Shown here: piece after piece, positions 28,641-36,353 of the stretch
Layout of the letters: every line of letters begins with the position of its first letter
Numbering within the stretch: position 1 is the first letter of the stretch
From: Roseisalinus antarcticus
GTDB taxonomy: Bacteria; Pseudomonadota; Alphaproteobacteria; Rhodobacterales; Rhodobacteraceae
Assembly: GCF_900172355.1 (NCBI RefSeq)
Contig: NZ_FWFZ01000011.1
Span: 91,167 to 155,166, forward strand
Direction: 5' to 3'
DNA: 64,000 nt
Position numbers and translations under genes: made by a program
The notes under the pieces: generated by a model
The model's input: only the letters and a program-made list of their open reading frames with translations
The model's database searches: none
Told to the model about the DNA's origin: nothing

Positions 28641-31600
28641 CCGGTATCGTTGATTGGGCCGCCTCCCGGGCCCGGATGGTTCTTGCCTTCATCGTGCTGT
28701 CGCTTGCGGCGGGCGCCTATGCCTACGTGGGCCTTCCCAAGGAGGGTGAGCCCGATATCGAGATCCCGGCGCTGTTCATCTCGGTCCCGTTCCAGGGGAT
28801 CTCCGCCGAGGACAGCGAAAAGCTGCTGGTCAAGCCGATGGAGACCGAGCTCGCCGATCTCGACGGGCTCAAGTCCATGTCCGGCACCGCCGCCGAAGGC
28901 TATGCCGGTGTCGCGCTGGAGTTCGAGTTCGGCTGGGACAAGAGCCAGATCCTCGCCGATGTGCGCGACGCGATGAACAACGCACAAGGCCAGTTTCCCC
29001 AGGGCGCCGACCAGTATTCGATCACCGAGATCAACTTCTCCGAGTTCCCGATCCTCGTCGTGAACCTCACGGGCGACGTGCCCGAGCGCACCCTGCTGCA
29101 GGTCGCCAAGGCGCTGCAGGACCGGATCGAGGCGCTGGAGCCGGTGCTCGAGGCCGGTCTCGCCGGTCAGCGCGACGAGATGCTGGAGGTGCTGATCGAC
29201 CCGCTGCGGCTGGAATCCTACAACGTGACCGCGGGCGAGCTGATCAACGTGGTGGTCAACAACAACCTTCTGGTGGCGGCCGGCGAGGTCGCCACCGAGC
29301 AGGGCACGTTCTCGGTCAAGATCCCCTCGTCCTTCGAAGAGCCGCGCGACATCTACGACCTGCCGGTCAAGACCGAGGGCGACCGCGTGGTCACCCTGGG
29401 CGACCTGGCCTCGATCAGCCTGACCTTCGAGGATCGCAGCGGCACCGCCCGGTTCAACGGGGTGAACACGGTCGCGCTGCAGGTGGTCAAGCGCAAGGGC
29501 TTCAACCTGATCGACACGGTGCAACTGGTCAAGGAAACCGTCGAGGCCGAGCGCGCGAGCTGGCCGCAAGAGCTGCAGACCGCGATCTCGGTCGGCACGT
29601 CGAACGACCAGTCGCGGCAGGTCTCTTCCATGGTGTCCCAGCTCGAGGGCTCCGTGCTGACGGCCGTGGCGCTGGTGATGATCGTCGTGCTCGCCGCGCT
29701 GGGCACCCGTCCGGCACTGCTGGTGGGCTTCGCGATCCCGACCTCGTTCCTGCTGTGCTTCGTGCTGCTGGGGGTGATGGGGATCACGATCTCGAACATC
29801 GTGATGTTCGGCCTGATCCTCGCCGTCGGCATGCTCGTGGACGGCGCCATCGTCGTGGTGGAATACGCCGACAAGCGCATTTCCGAGGGCTCGGGGCCGA
29901 TGCACGCCTATACCGAGGCCGCCAAGCGGATGTTCTGGCCGATCGTGTCGTCCACGGCGACGACGCTCTGCGCCTTCCTGCCGATGCTGTTCTGGCCCGG
30001 GATCCCCGGCGAATTCATGGGGATGCTTCCGGTCACGCTGATCTTCGTGCTGTCGGCCTCGCTGATCGTGGCGCTGGTCTACCTGCCCGTCATGGGCGGC
30101 GTCACGGGCCGGATGTCGCGCTTCTTCGTTAACGCCTCCAACGCCCTGCGCCGGCGGCTGCCCTGGATCGTCCGCGCGGCCCTGGTGCCGCCGTCGATGA
30201 TGATCGTCTTCGTGGGCGCCATGCTGACGCTGAACCCCGCCTACCTGTCCGGCGCGGCGGTGCAGACCGACGGGATCGTCGCTTCGCTGCCCGGGACGGT
30301 GCTGTTCCTGATCGGCGCGGTGCTGACCTCGATCACCGTGGGCTCGGCCCGGATCGAACGTGCCCCGCGCGAGATCAGGGCCGGCTATCGCCGCTCGGTG
30401 TTTGGCTGGGTGATTCACGCCATCGCCGGCAACCCGATCATGCCGATCGTCTCGATCGCGGCCATCGGCGCGGCCGTTGTCTCGACCTTCATCTACTTCG
30501 GCGCCAACAGCAACGGGGTGGAGTTCTTTGTCGAGAGCGAACCCGAGCAGGGCACCGTCTATGTCCGTGCCCGCGGCAACCTCAGCCTGGAAGAGAAGGA
30601 CATGCTTGTCCGCCAGGCCGAAGAGATCGTGCTGGCCCATCCCGGTGTGGTCAATGTCTTCTCCTTCGCGGGCGACGGCGGACTCAACACCGATGCCAGC
30701 GGCGGCTCTGTCCCCAGCGACACCGTCGGCCAGGTCCAGTTCGAGACGATCCCCTGGGAAGACCGGACCGACCGGCCCGATCTCGACGGCGACCTCGTGA
30801 TCGAGGAGCTGAACGAGCAACTGGCCCAGATCCCCGGCATTCAGGCCGAGATCCTGGCGTTGGCACAGGGTCCCGCCTCGGGCAAGCCGGTCGATCTGCG
30901 GCTGACGGGCGACAACTGGGACGAGCTGCGCGAGGCCACCGACATCGCCCGCGCCCATTTCGACACCGTTCCCGGCCTGGTGCAGATCGAAGACACCCTG
31001 CCCCTGCCCGGCATCGACTGGCAGATCAACGTGGATGTCGAACAGGCCGGTCGCTTCGGTGCTGATGTGGCCACCGTCGGCGGCATGGTCCAGCTGGTGA
31101 CCAACGGCATCCTGCTCGACACCATGCGGGTGCCCTCGTCCGATGAAGAGATCGACATCCGCGTCCGCCTGCCCGAGAAGGACCGGGTGCTGTCGACGCT
31201 CGACACGCTGCGGGTGCGCACCAACGTCGGCCTCGTGCCGCTGTCGAACTTCGTCACCCGCGAACCGGTGGCCAAGCTGGCGCAGATCGACCGGATCGAC
31301 CAGACCCGCACCTTCGAGGTGAAGGCCGACGTCGGCCCGGGCCTGTTCCGCGCCGTCACCGGGGATCAGGACGCGCCCGAGACCCTGGCCTATCTCCGCC
31401 AGGTCACGGACGATGTCCGCGCCAATGCCGACGACGGCGCGACCTTCATGACCGCCGCGGACGAGGAGTATCAGATCACCCAGCTGGAGCCCGGCACCAG
31501 CCGCGGCGACGTCATCGCGGCGATGGACGACGGCTCTGCCCGCACCGTGGCCGTGAACCCGAACGAGCGGATCGCCGCCCTGACCGAATGGCTGGAGACG

Positions 31601-32383
31601 GACCCCTTCCCGTCCTCGGTCAACTGGGAATGGACCGGCGACCAGGAGGAGCAGGCCGAGAGCATGGCGTTTCTCGGCATGGCTTTCCTCGGGGCGCTGG
31701 GGTTGATGTTCATCATCCTGCTGGCGCAGTTCAACTCGTTCTACAATTCGGTGCTGGTGCTGCTGGCGGTAGTGCTGTCGACCACCGGTGTGCTGATCGG
31801 GATGCTGGTCATGGACCAGACCTTCTCGATCATCATGACCGGGACGGGGATCGTGGCGCTGGCAGGGATCGTGGTGAACAACAACATCGTTCTGATCGAC
31901 ACCTATCAGGAATATTCCGCCTACATGCCCCGGATCGACGCGATCACCCGCACCGCCGAGGATCGCATCCGCCCGGTTCTGCTGACGACGATCACGACGA
32001 TGGCGGGCCTGGCGCCGATGATGTTCGGGCTCAGCCTGGATTTCATCGGCGGCGGCTACACGATCGACAGCCCCACCGCACTCTGGTGGAAGCAGCTGGC
32101 AACGGCCGTCGTCTTCGGCCTCGGGATCGCCACGGTGCTGACGCTGATCTTCACGCCCTCGATGCTGGCGCTGCGGGTCTGGGTCACGACCTATGCCCGC
32201 TGGCTCGGCCGCTTGCTGGCCCGGATGTCCTTCGGCCGCGGCAGCAAGGCCGCCCGCGACTGGGCCCTGGCCCGCGAGGCGCGCCGTGTCCGCCACCCCG
32301 AGATCGTCTGGACAGAGGACGACATGGACGCGCCCGACCCCGCGCAGGCGCCCTCGATGCTGCCGTTGCGCGCGGCCGAGTAG
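28637..32383 (+). CDS. RND efflux permease
   Basis: A 1248-residue inner-membrane proton/drug antiporter. Two homologous halves each have a large periplasmic porter domain; GLILAVGMLVDGAIVVVEYA is the TM4 region and GIVALAGIVVNNNIVLIDTY is its TM10 counterpart. Usual HAE-type pumps have about 1030-1050 residues. The extra length is largely an insert at about residues 494-594 with two extra predicted membrane segments (VPPSMMIVFVGAMLTL; LPGTVLFLIGAVLTS). TM4 has one Asp (VDGA) where AcrB has two (VDDA). The substrate is unknown. Confidence 0.9.
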   Translation: MTGIVDWAASRARMVLAFIVLSLAAGAYAYVGLPKEGEPDIEIPALFISVPFQGISAEDSEKLLVKPMETELADLDGLKSMSGTAAEGYAGVALEFEFGWDKSQILADVRDAMNNAQGQFPQGADQYSITEINFSEFPILVVNLTGDVPERTLLQVAKALQDRIEALEPVLEAGLAGQRDEMLEVLIDPLRLESYNVTAGELINVVVNNNLLVAAGEVATEQGTFSVKIPSSFEEPRDIYDLPVKTEGDRVVTLGDLASISLTFEDRSGTARFNGVNTVALQVVKRKGFNLIDTVQLVKETVEAERASWPQELQTAISVGTSNDQSRQVSSMVSQLEGSVLTAVALVMIVVLAALGTRPALLVGFAIPTSFLLCFVLLGVMGITISNIVMFGLILAVGMLVDGAIVVVEYADKRISEGSGPMHAYTEAAKRMFWPIVSSTATTLCAFLPMLFWPGIPGEFMGMLPVTLIFVLSASLIVALVYLPVMGGVTGRMSRFFVNASNALRRRLPWIVRAALVPPSMMIVFVGAMLTLNPAYLSGAAVQTDGIVASLPGTVLFLIGAVLTSITVGSARIERAPREIRAGYRRSVFGWVIHAIAGNPIMPIVSIAAIGAAVVSTFIYFGANSNGVEFFVESEPEQGTVYVRARGNLSLEEKDMLVRQAEEIVLAHPGVVNVFSFAGDGGLNTDASGGSVPSDTVGQVQFETIPWEDRTDRPDLDGDLVIEELNEQLAQIPGIQAEILALAQGPASGKPVDLRLTGDNWDELREATDIARAHFDTVPGLVQIEDTLPLPGIDWQINVDVEQAGRFGADVATVGGMVQLVTNGILLDTMRVPSSDEEIDIRVRLPEKDRVLSTLDTLRVRTNVGLVPLSNFVTREPVAKLAQIDRIDQTRTFEVKADVGPGLFRAVTGDQDAPETLAYLRQVTDDVRANADDGATFMTAADEEYQITQLEPGTSRGDVIAAMDDGSARTVAVNPNERIAALTEWLETDPFPSSVNWEWTGDQEEQAESMAFLGMAFLGALGLMFIILLAQFNSFYNSVLVLLAVVLSTTGVLIGMLVMDQTFSIIMTGTGIVALAGIVVNNNIVLIDTYQEYSAYMPRIDAITRTAEDRIRPVLLTTITTMAGLAPMMFGLSLDFIGGGYTIDSPTALWWKQLATAVVFGLGIATVLTLIFTPSMLALRVWVTTYARWLGRLLARMSFGRGSKAARDWALAREARRVRHPEIVWTEDDMDAPDPAQAPSMLPLRAAE

Positions 32384-32418
32384 GCCGGTCGGGAAAGGCC
32401 CGTCGCAAGAGACCGCAA

Positions 32419-32442
32419 ACGCCCGCCCGACCCGGCGGGCGT
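32419..32442 (+). terminator. Hairpin terminator after RND permease
   Basis: ACGCCCGCC (32419-32427) pairs with 32434-32442 over a 6-nt loop, 35 bp after the RND stop codon. The following CTTGCC is a poor T-run, so efficiency is uncertain. Confidence 0.6.
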
Positions 32443-32518
32443 CTTGCCGTCAAGGCCCTTGCCATGTGACGAGCATATGCGGAAATTGACGAAGCTCCTC
32501 TGACGAAAGGACCGCAAG

Positions 32519-32854
32519 ATGACCCTCCCCGCCTTCATGCAGGCTTTTCCCGGCCTCGACCTGCCCTTCCCCGAGGACGTCGTGACGTCGAACGCGATCC
32601 GGTCGGACGCGGGCCTCGTGGTCTTTTTCACGTTCCACAAGGACATGGTCCTGCCGCCCCATTCCCACGGGCCGCAATGGGGCAGCGTTCTGGAGGGGCG
32701 GATCGAGTTCACCATAGGCGGCGAGACCCGACTCTATGGGCCGGGCGACAGCTACGACATTCCCGCAGGCGTCGAGCACGGGGCCACGATCGCGGCCGGC
32801 TCAAAAGTGATCGATGTCTTTGCCGAGCCCGACCGCTACGCCCTAAAGGCATAG
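32519..32854 (+). CDS. Small cupin-domain protein
   Basis: A 111-residue single-domain cupin. The first cupin motif is MVLPPHSHGPQWGSVLEG and the second is YGPGDSYDIPAGVEHGATI; the two histidines of HSH and H of VEHG are likely metal ligands. No enzyme activity can be assigned. ATG 32519 follows GAAAGG. It lies between the RND operon and the convergent MFS gene. Confidence 0.85.
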   Translation: MTLPAFMQAFPGLDLPFPEDVVTSNAIRSDAGLVVFFTFHKDMVLPPHSHGPQWGSVLEGRIEFTIGGETRLYGPGDSYDIPAGVEHGATIAAGSKVIDVFAEPDRYALKA

Positions 32855-32879
32855 CGGTCGGGCCATGGCGGTCAGGGCG

Positions 32880-34076
32880 TCAGCCGACGGCGCTGTTGTC
32901 GGGCGCCACGCGGGGCAGCATGACCAGCACCAGCGCCAGCGCCGCCAGCGCACAGACGGCGATGGCGCCGACCATCGGCGTCGCCGTGCCGTCGAAGAAC
33001 GGTCCGGCCAGGGTGACCATCAGCCCCGCCGTCACCATCTGCAAGGTGCCACCCAGCGAGGATGCCAGCCCGGCGATATTGCCGTGGGCATCCAGCGCCA
33101 GCACCATCGTGGTCGGCACCACCAGGCCGAGGAAGGCGTTGCCGAGAAACAGCATGGCGACGATCACCGGCAGGCTGCCGCCGCCCATGAGCACGACCAC
33201 GAACAGCGAGACCATCATCGTGGCAAAGCCAACGACGGCCCAGCGCACCACCGGCACCGCGCCGAACCGCATGCCCAGCGGGGCGGCCATCTGGCTGGAG
33301 GCGAAAAAGCCCACGGCGTTCATGGCGAAGGCGATACTGAAGCCGACCGGGCTCAGCCCGAACTGGCCGGCATAGACGAAGCTCGCCGACGAGATGAAGA
33401 CAAAGAAGCTGGCAAAGCCGAAGGCGCCGATGAAGGTCAGCCCCATGAAGCCGGGATCGGTCAGCAGGATCCGGGCGCTCGCCACCATCGTGCGCAGGCG
33501 GATCGGCACCCGGCGCTCCGGCGGCAGGGTCTCGGGCAGCGCCAGCGCGGTCAGCGTCAGGCTCAGCACCACGCCGCCGCAGAGCACCCAGAACATCAGC
33601 CGCCAGCCGCCCAGCACCATCAGCCCCGAGCCCGCCAGCGGCGCCAGCATCGGCGAGACCGAGATCACCAGCATGACCAGCGCCATCAGCCGCGTCGCCT
33701 CGGCCCCGGTGTGCAGGTCGCGGATGATCGCGCGCGGGGTGACCATGACCACCGCCGCGCCCAGCCCCTGCAAGCCCCGGAACAACGTCAGCGCCCAGAT
33801 CGTCGGCGCCATCGCACAACCGACCGAGGCCGCGGCGAAGATGCCCAGCCCGGCGTAGATCGGCAGCTTGCGGCCGAACCGGTCCGACAGCGGCCCCCAG
33901 GCAAGCTGGCTGAGGCCGAAAACGATGAAATAGGCGGTAAGCGTCGCCTGGACCTGGGCCACCGTCGCATCCAGCCCCTGCTCGATCAGCGGCAGTGCCG
34001 GAAGGTACATGTCGATGGCAAAGGGGCCGACGGCAGACAACAGACCCAGCACTAGGGCCATGCGGAACAGGGACAT
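32880..34076 (-). CDS. Bcr/CflA-type multidrug MFS transporter
   Basis: A 398-residue protein with twelve membrane helices. DMYLPALP in TM1 and the loop GPLSDRFGRKLP between TM2 and TM3 are typical of the Bcr/CflA (DHA1) drug-efflux group, as is LFRGLQGLGAAVVMVTPRAI in TM4. It probably exports hydrophobic drugs by proton antiport. An 18-bp palindrome similar to the two RND operators lies 31 bp upstream of the start. Confidence 0.9.
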   Translation of the reverse strand: MSLFRMALVLGLLSAVGPFAIDMYLPALPLIEQGLDATVAQVQATLTAYFIVFGLSQLAWGPLSDRFGRKLPIYAGLGIFAAASVGCAMAPTIWALTLFRGLQGLGAAVVMVTPRAIIRDLHTGAEATRLMALVMLVISVSPMLAPLAGSGLMVLGGWRLMFWVLCGGVVLSLTLTALALPETLPPERRVPIRLRTMVASARILLTDPGFMGLTFIGAFGFASFFVFISSASFVYAGQFGLSPVGFSIAFAMNAVGFFASSQMAAPLGMRFGAVPVVRWAVVGFATMMVSLFVVVLMGGGSLPVIVAMLFLGNAFLGLVVPTTMVLALDAHGNIAGLASSLGGTLQMVTAGLMVTLAGPFFDGTATPMVGAIAVCALAALALVLVMLPRVAPDNSAVG

Positions 34077-34107
34077 GGGAAACTCCGGATTTCGGGCTGG
34101 CCGACAG

Positions 34108-34125
34108 CTAGACCGAATGGTTCAG
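34108..34125. promoter_or_regulatory. 18-bp RND-like operator upstream of the MFS gene
   Basis: Read on the minus strand this is CTGAACCATTCGGTCTAG, matching RND site 1 at 13 of 18 positions, including CTGAACC and CGGT. It begins 31 bp upstream of the MFS start codon, nearly the same distance as RND site 2 from its gene. It suggests shared control of the two pumps by one unlinked regulator. Confidence 0.5.
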
Positions 34126-34227
34126 TTCGGCAAGCCCGCAGATCGACAAAGCGCGCGGGGCCGTTTTGCAGATCCGCACAGAAGGCCCTCGCACAATCGC
34201 ACAGGTCCGCCCGGCGCCGGCGTGCCC

Positions 34228-36051
34228 TCAGGCGGCCTCTTCCTCGGCCGCCTGGCGATCCCAGAGCTGCGCATAGCGCCCGCCCTTGGCCAGCAGCATC
34301 TCGTGGCTGCCCTGTTCCACCACCTGGCCGGCCTCCAGCACGACGATCCGGTCCGCATCCGCGATCGTCGACAGCCGATGCGCGATGGTGATGACCGTGC
34401 GGCCGCGGCTCATGGCGCGAAGCTGGCCCTGAATCTCGCGCTCGGTGTCGGTGTCGAGCGCCGAGGTCGCCTCGTCCAGCAACAGGATCGGCGGGTCCTT
34501 CAGCAGGGTGCGGGCGATGCCCACCCGCTGCTTCTCGCCGCCCGAAAGCTTCAGCCCGCGCTCGCCCACGGCGGTGTCATAGCCCTCGGGCAGGGACAGG
34601 ATGAAGTCGTGCACCTGCGCCGCCCGCGCCGCGGCCTCCACCTCGCCCCGGGTCGCCTCGTCCTTGCCGTAGGCGATGTTGTAATAGATCGAGTCGTTGA
34701 ACAGCACCGTGTCCTGCGGCACCACCCCGATTTGGTCGTGCAGGCTGACCTGTGTCACGTCGCGCACGTCCTGGCCGTCGATGGTCAACGCCCCGCCCGT
34801 CACGTCGTAGAACCGGAACAGCAGCCGCCCGATGGTCGACTTGCCCGAGCCGGACGAGCCCACGATGGCCACCGTCTCGCCGGCCGGAACATCGAGGTCG
34901 ACCCCCTTGAGGATCTGCCGCTCGGGGTCATAGCTGAAGGACACGTTGTCGAGCCGCACATGGCCGCCCGCGATCTTCAGCGGCCCGGCGCCGGGCTTGT
35001 CCTCCACCTCGGGCGGCTGTTCGAGCAGGTCGAACATGTCGGCCATGTCGATCAGCGCCTGGCGGATCTCGCGGTAGACGGTCCCGAGGAAGTTCAGCGG
35101 CATGGTGATCTGGATCATGTAGGCGTTGACCATGACGAAATCGCCCACGGTCAGCGCCCCGTTCGACACCCCCACCGCGGCCATCGCCATGACGATGACC
35201 AGGCCCGCGGTGATGATCACCGACTGGCCGAAATTCAGGAAGGCGAGGCTGTAGTTCGTGCGCAGCGCCGCGTCGACATATTGCGCCAGCGCACCGTCGT
35301 AGCGGCGGGTCTCGCGTGCCTCGGCCCCGAAATACTTCACCGTCTCGAAATTCAGCAGGCTGTCGATCGCCTTCTGGTTGGCGTCGGTGTCCTGGTCGTT
35401 CATCACCTTGCGGATCTTCACCCGCCATTCGGTGACCTTGAAGGTGAACAGGATATAGAGCGCGATCACCCCGGCCACCACGACCAGGTACCAGACGTCG
35501 AACAGGAAAAAGAGCACGACGCCGATCATCAGCAGCTCCAGCATCAGCGGCCCGATGGAAAAGAGCAGGAAGCGCAGCAGGAACTCGACGCCCTTCACCC
35601 CCCGCTCGATCACCCGGCTGAGGCCGCCGGTCTTGCGAGTGAGGTGATAGCGCATGGAAAGGCGGTGAATATGGGCGAAGGTCTCCAGCGCCAGCTGCCG
35701 CAGGGCGCGTTGGCCGACCTTGGCGAAGATCACGTCGCGCAGCTGCTGGAAACCGACGTTCATCAGCCGCGCACCGCCATATGCAACGGTCAGCCCGACC
35801 GCCCCGATGGCGAGGTAGAAGGCGCTGCCCTCCCCGGCCAGCGCATCGACCGCGCCCTTGTAAAGGATCGGCGTGCCGACCGCGATCAGCTTGGCGAGAA
35901 ACAGCACCGCCAGCGCCAGCACCACACGGCGCTTCACCCAGGGCTCGTCCTCGGGCCAGAGGTAGGGCACGACCCGGGCAATGACCTCGATCCCCGAGAC
36001 CTTGTAGTCGGGGTCGAGATTGCGGGCGGTTTTTGAAAGTCGTCGAGCCAT
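34228..36051 (-). CDS. Atm1/ABCB7-type ABC exporter, fused membrane and ATPase domains
   Basis: A 607-residue half-transporter: six membrane helices (about residues 45-340) then an ATPase domain with Walker [10 protein letters not shown] at 398-406, signature LSGGEKQ and Walker [13 protein letters not shown]. The conserved membrane-domain segments [19 protein letters not shown] ([14 protein letters not shown]) and [17 protein letters not shown] mark the Atm1/HMT1 heavy-metal group, which exports glutathione-linked sulfur or metal conjugates. It ends in an acidic tail EEEAA. It works as a homodimer by family knowledge. Confidence 0.9.
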   Translation of the reverse strand: MARRLSKTARNLDPDYKVSGIEVIARVVPYLWPEDEPWVKRRVVLALAVLFLAKLIAVGTPILYKGAVDALAGEGSAFYLAIGAVGLTVAYGGARLMNVGFQQLRDVIFAKVGQRALRQLALETFAHIHRLSMRYHLTRKTGGLSRVIERGVKGVEFLLRFLLFSIGPLMLELLMIGVVLFFLFDVWYLVVVAGVIALYILFTFKVTEWRVKIRKVMNDQDTDANQKAIDSLLNFETVKYFGAEARETRRYDGALAQYVDAALRTNYSLAFLNFGQSVIITAGLVIVMAMAAVGVSNGALTVGDFVMVNAYMIQITMPLNFLGTVYREIRQALIDMADMFDLLEQPPEVEDKPGAGPLKIAGGHVRLDNVSFSYDPERQILKGVDLDVPAGETVAIVGSSGSGKSTIGRLLFRFYDVTGGALTIDGQDVRDVTQVSLHDQIGVVPQDTVLFNDSIYYNIAYGKDEATRGEVEAAARAAQVHDFILSLPEGYDTAVGERGLKLSGGEKQRVGIARTLLKDPPILLLDEATSALDTDTEREIQGQLRAMSRGRTVITIAHRLSTIADADRIVVLEAGQVVEQGSHEMLLAKGGRYAQLWDRQAAEEEAA

Positions 36052-36287
36052 TCGGACGATCTAAGCGCTCTTGCCGGCCAAGGGAAGCGGCGGCGGGCAG
36101 TTCTTCCCCGACGCACCCGGCGCACGGTCGCAAACCACCCTGCCCGGCGCGCCCAATCCACCCCGCCGGGCCGGCCTGCCGTGCCCGCGCAGCTGTCCCC
36201 GCCGCGCCCGATGGCGCGGACCACCGCCCGCCATCCGGGCCGCCGGGTGCGTCCGGGCGGCCCGGCGACGCGCACCGCGCGGCGCAA

Positions 36288-36340
36288 GACCTGTCTGCCG
36301 CAGGCAGGCCACTTGGTTGGTGCAACCAGCCTGACAGGTC
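36288..36340 (-). other. Three-way-junction-like inverted repeats after the LysM gene
   Basis: This lies in the 302-bp gap 36052-36353, which has no supported gene. Outer arms GACCTGTC (36288-36295) and GACAGGTC (36333-36340) enclose two small hairpins, TGCC-GCA-GGCA (36296-36306) and GGTTG-GTG-CAACC (36315-36327). In RNA this could fold as a compact three-way junction in the 3' UTR of the LysM gene. It could be a terminator-like structure or a small RNA; there is no T-run. Confidence 0.35.
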
Positions 36341-36353
36341 GCCCGAAGAGCCG

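Noticed and set aside
28535..32296. A 1253-codon open frame on the minus strand opposite the RND permease
   Set aside because: It is rich in H, D, R, G and Q with no domain pattern; it is the usual mirror image of a high-GC gene, and the plus-strand protein is a clear RND pump.
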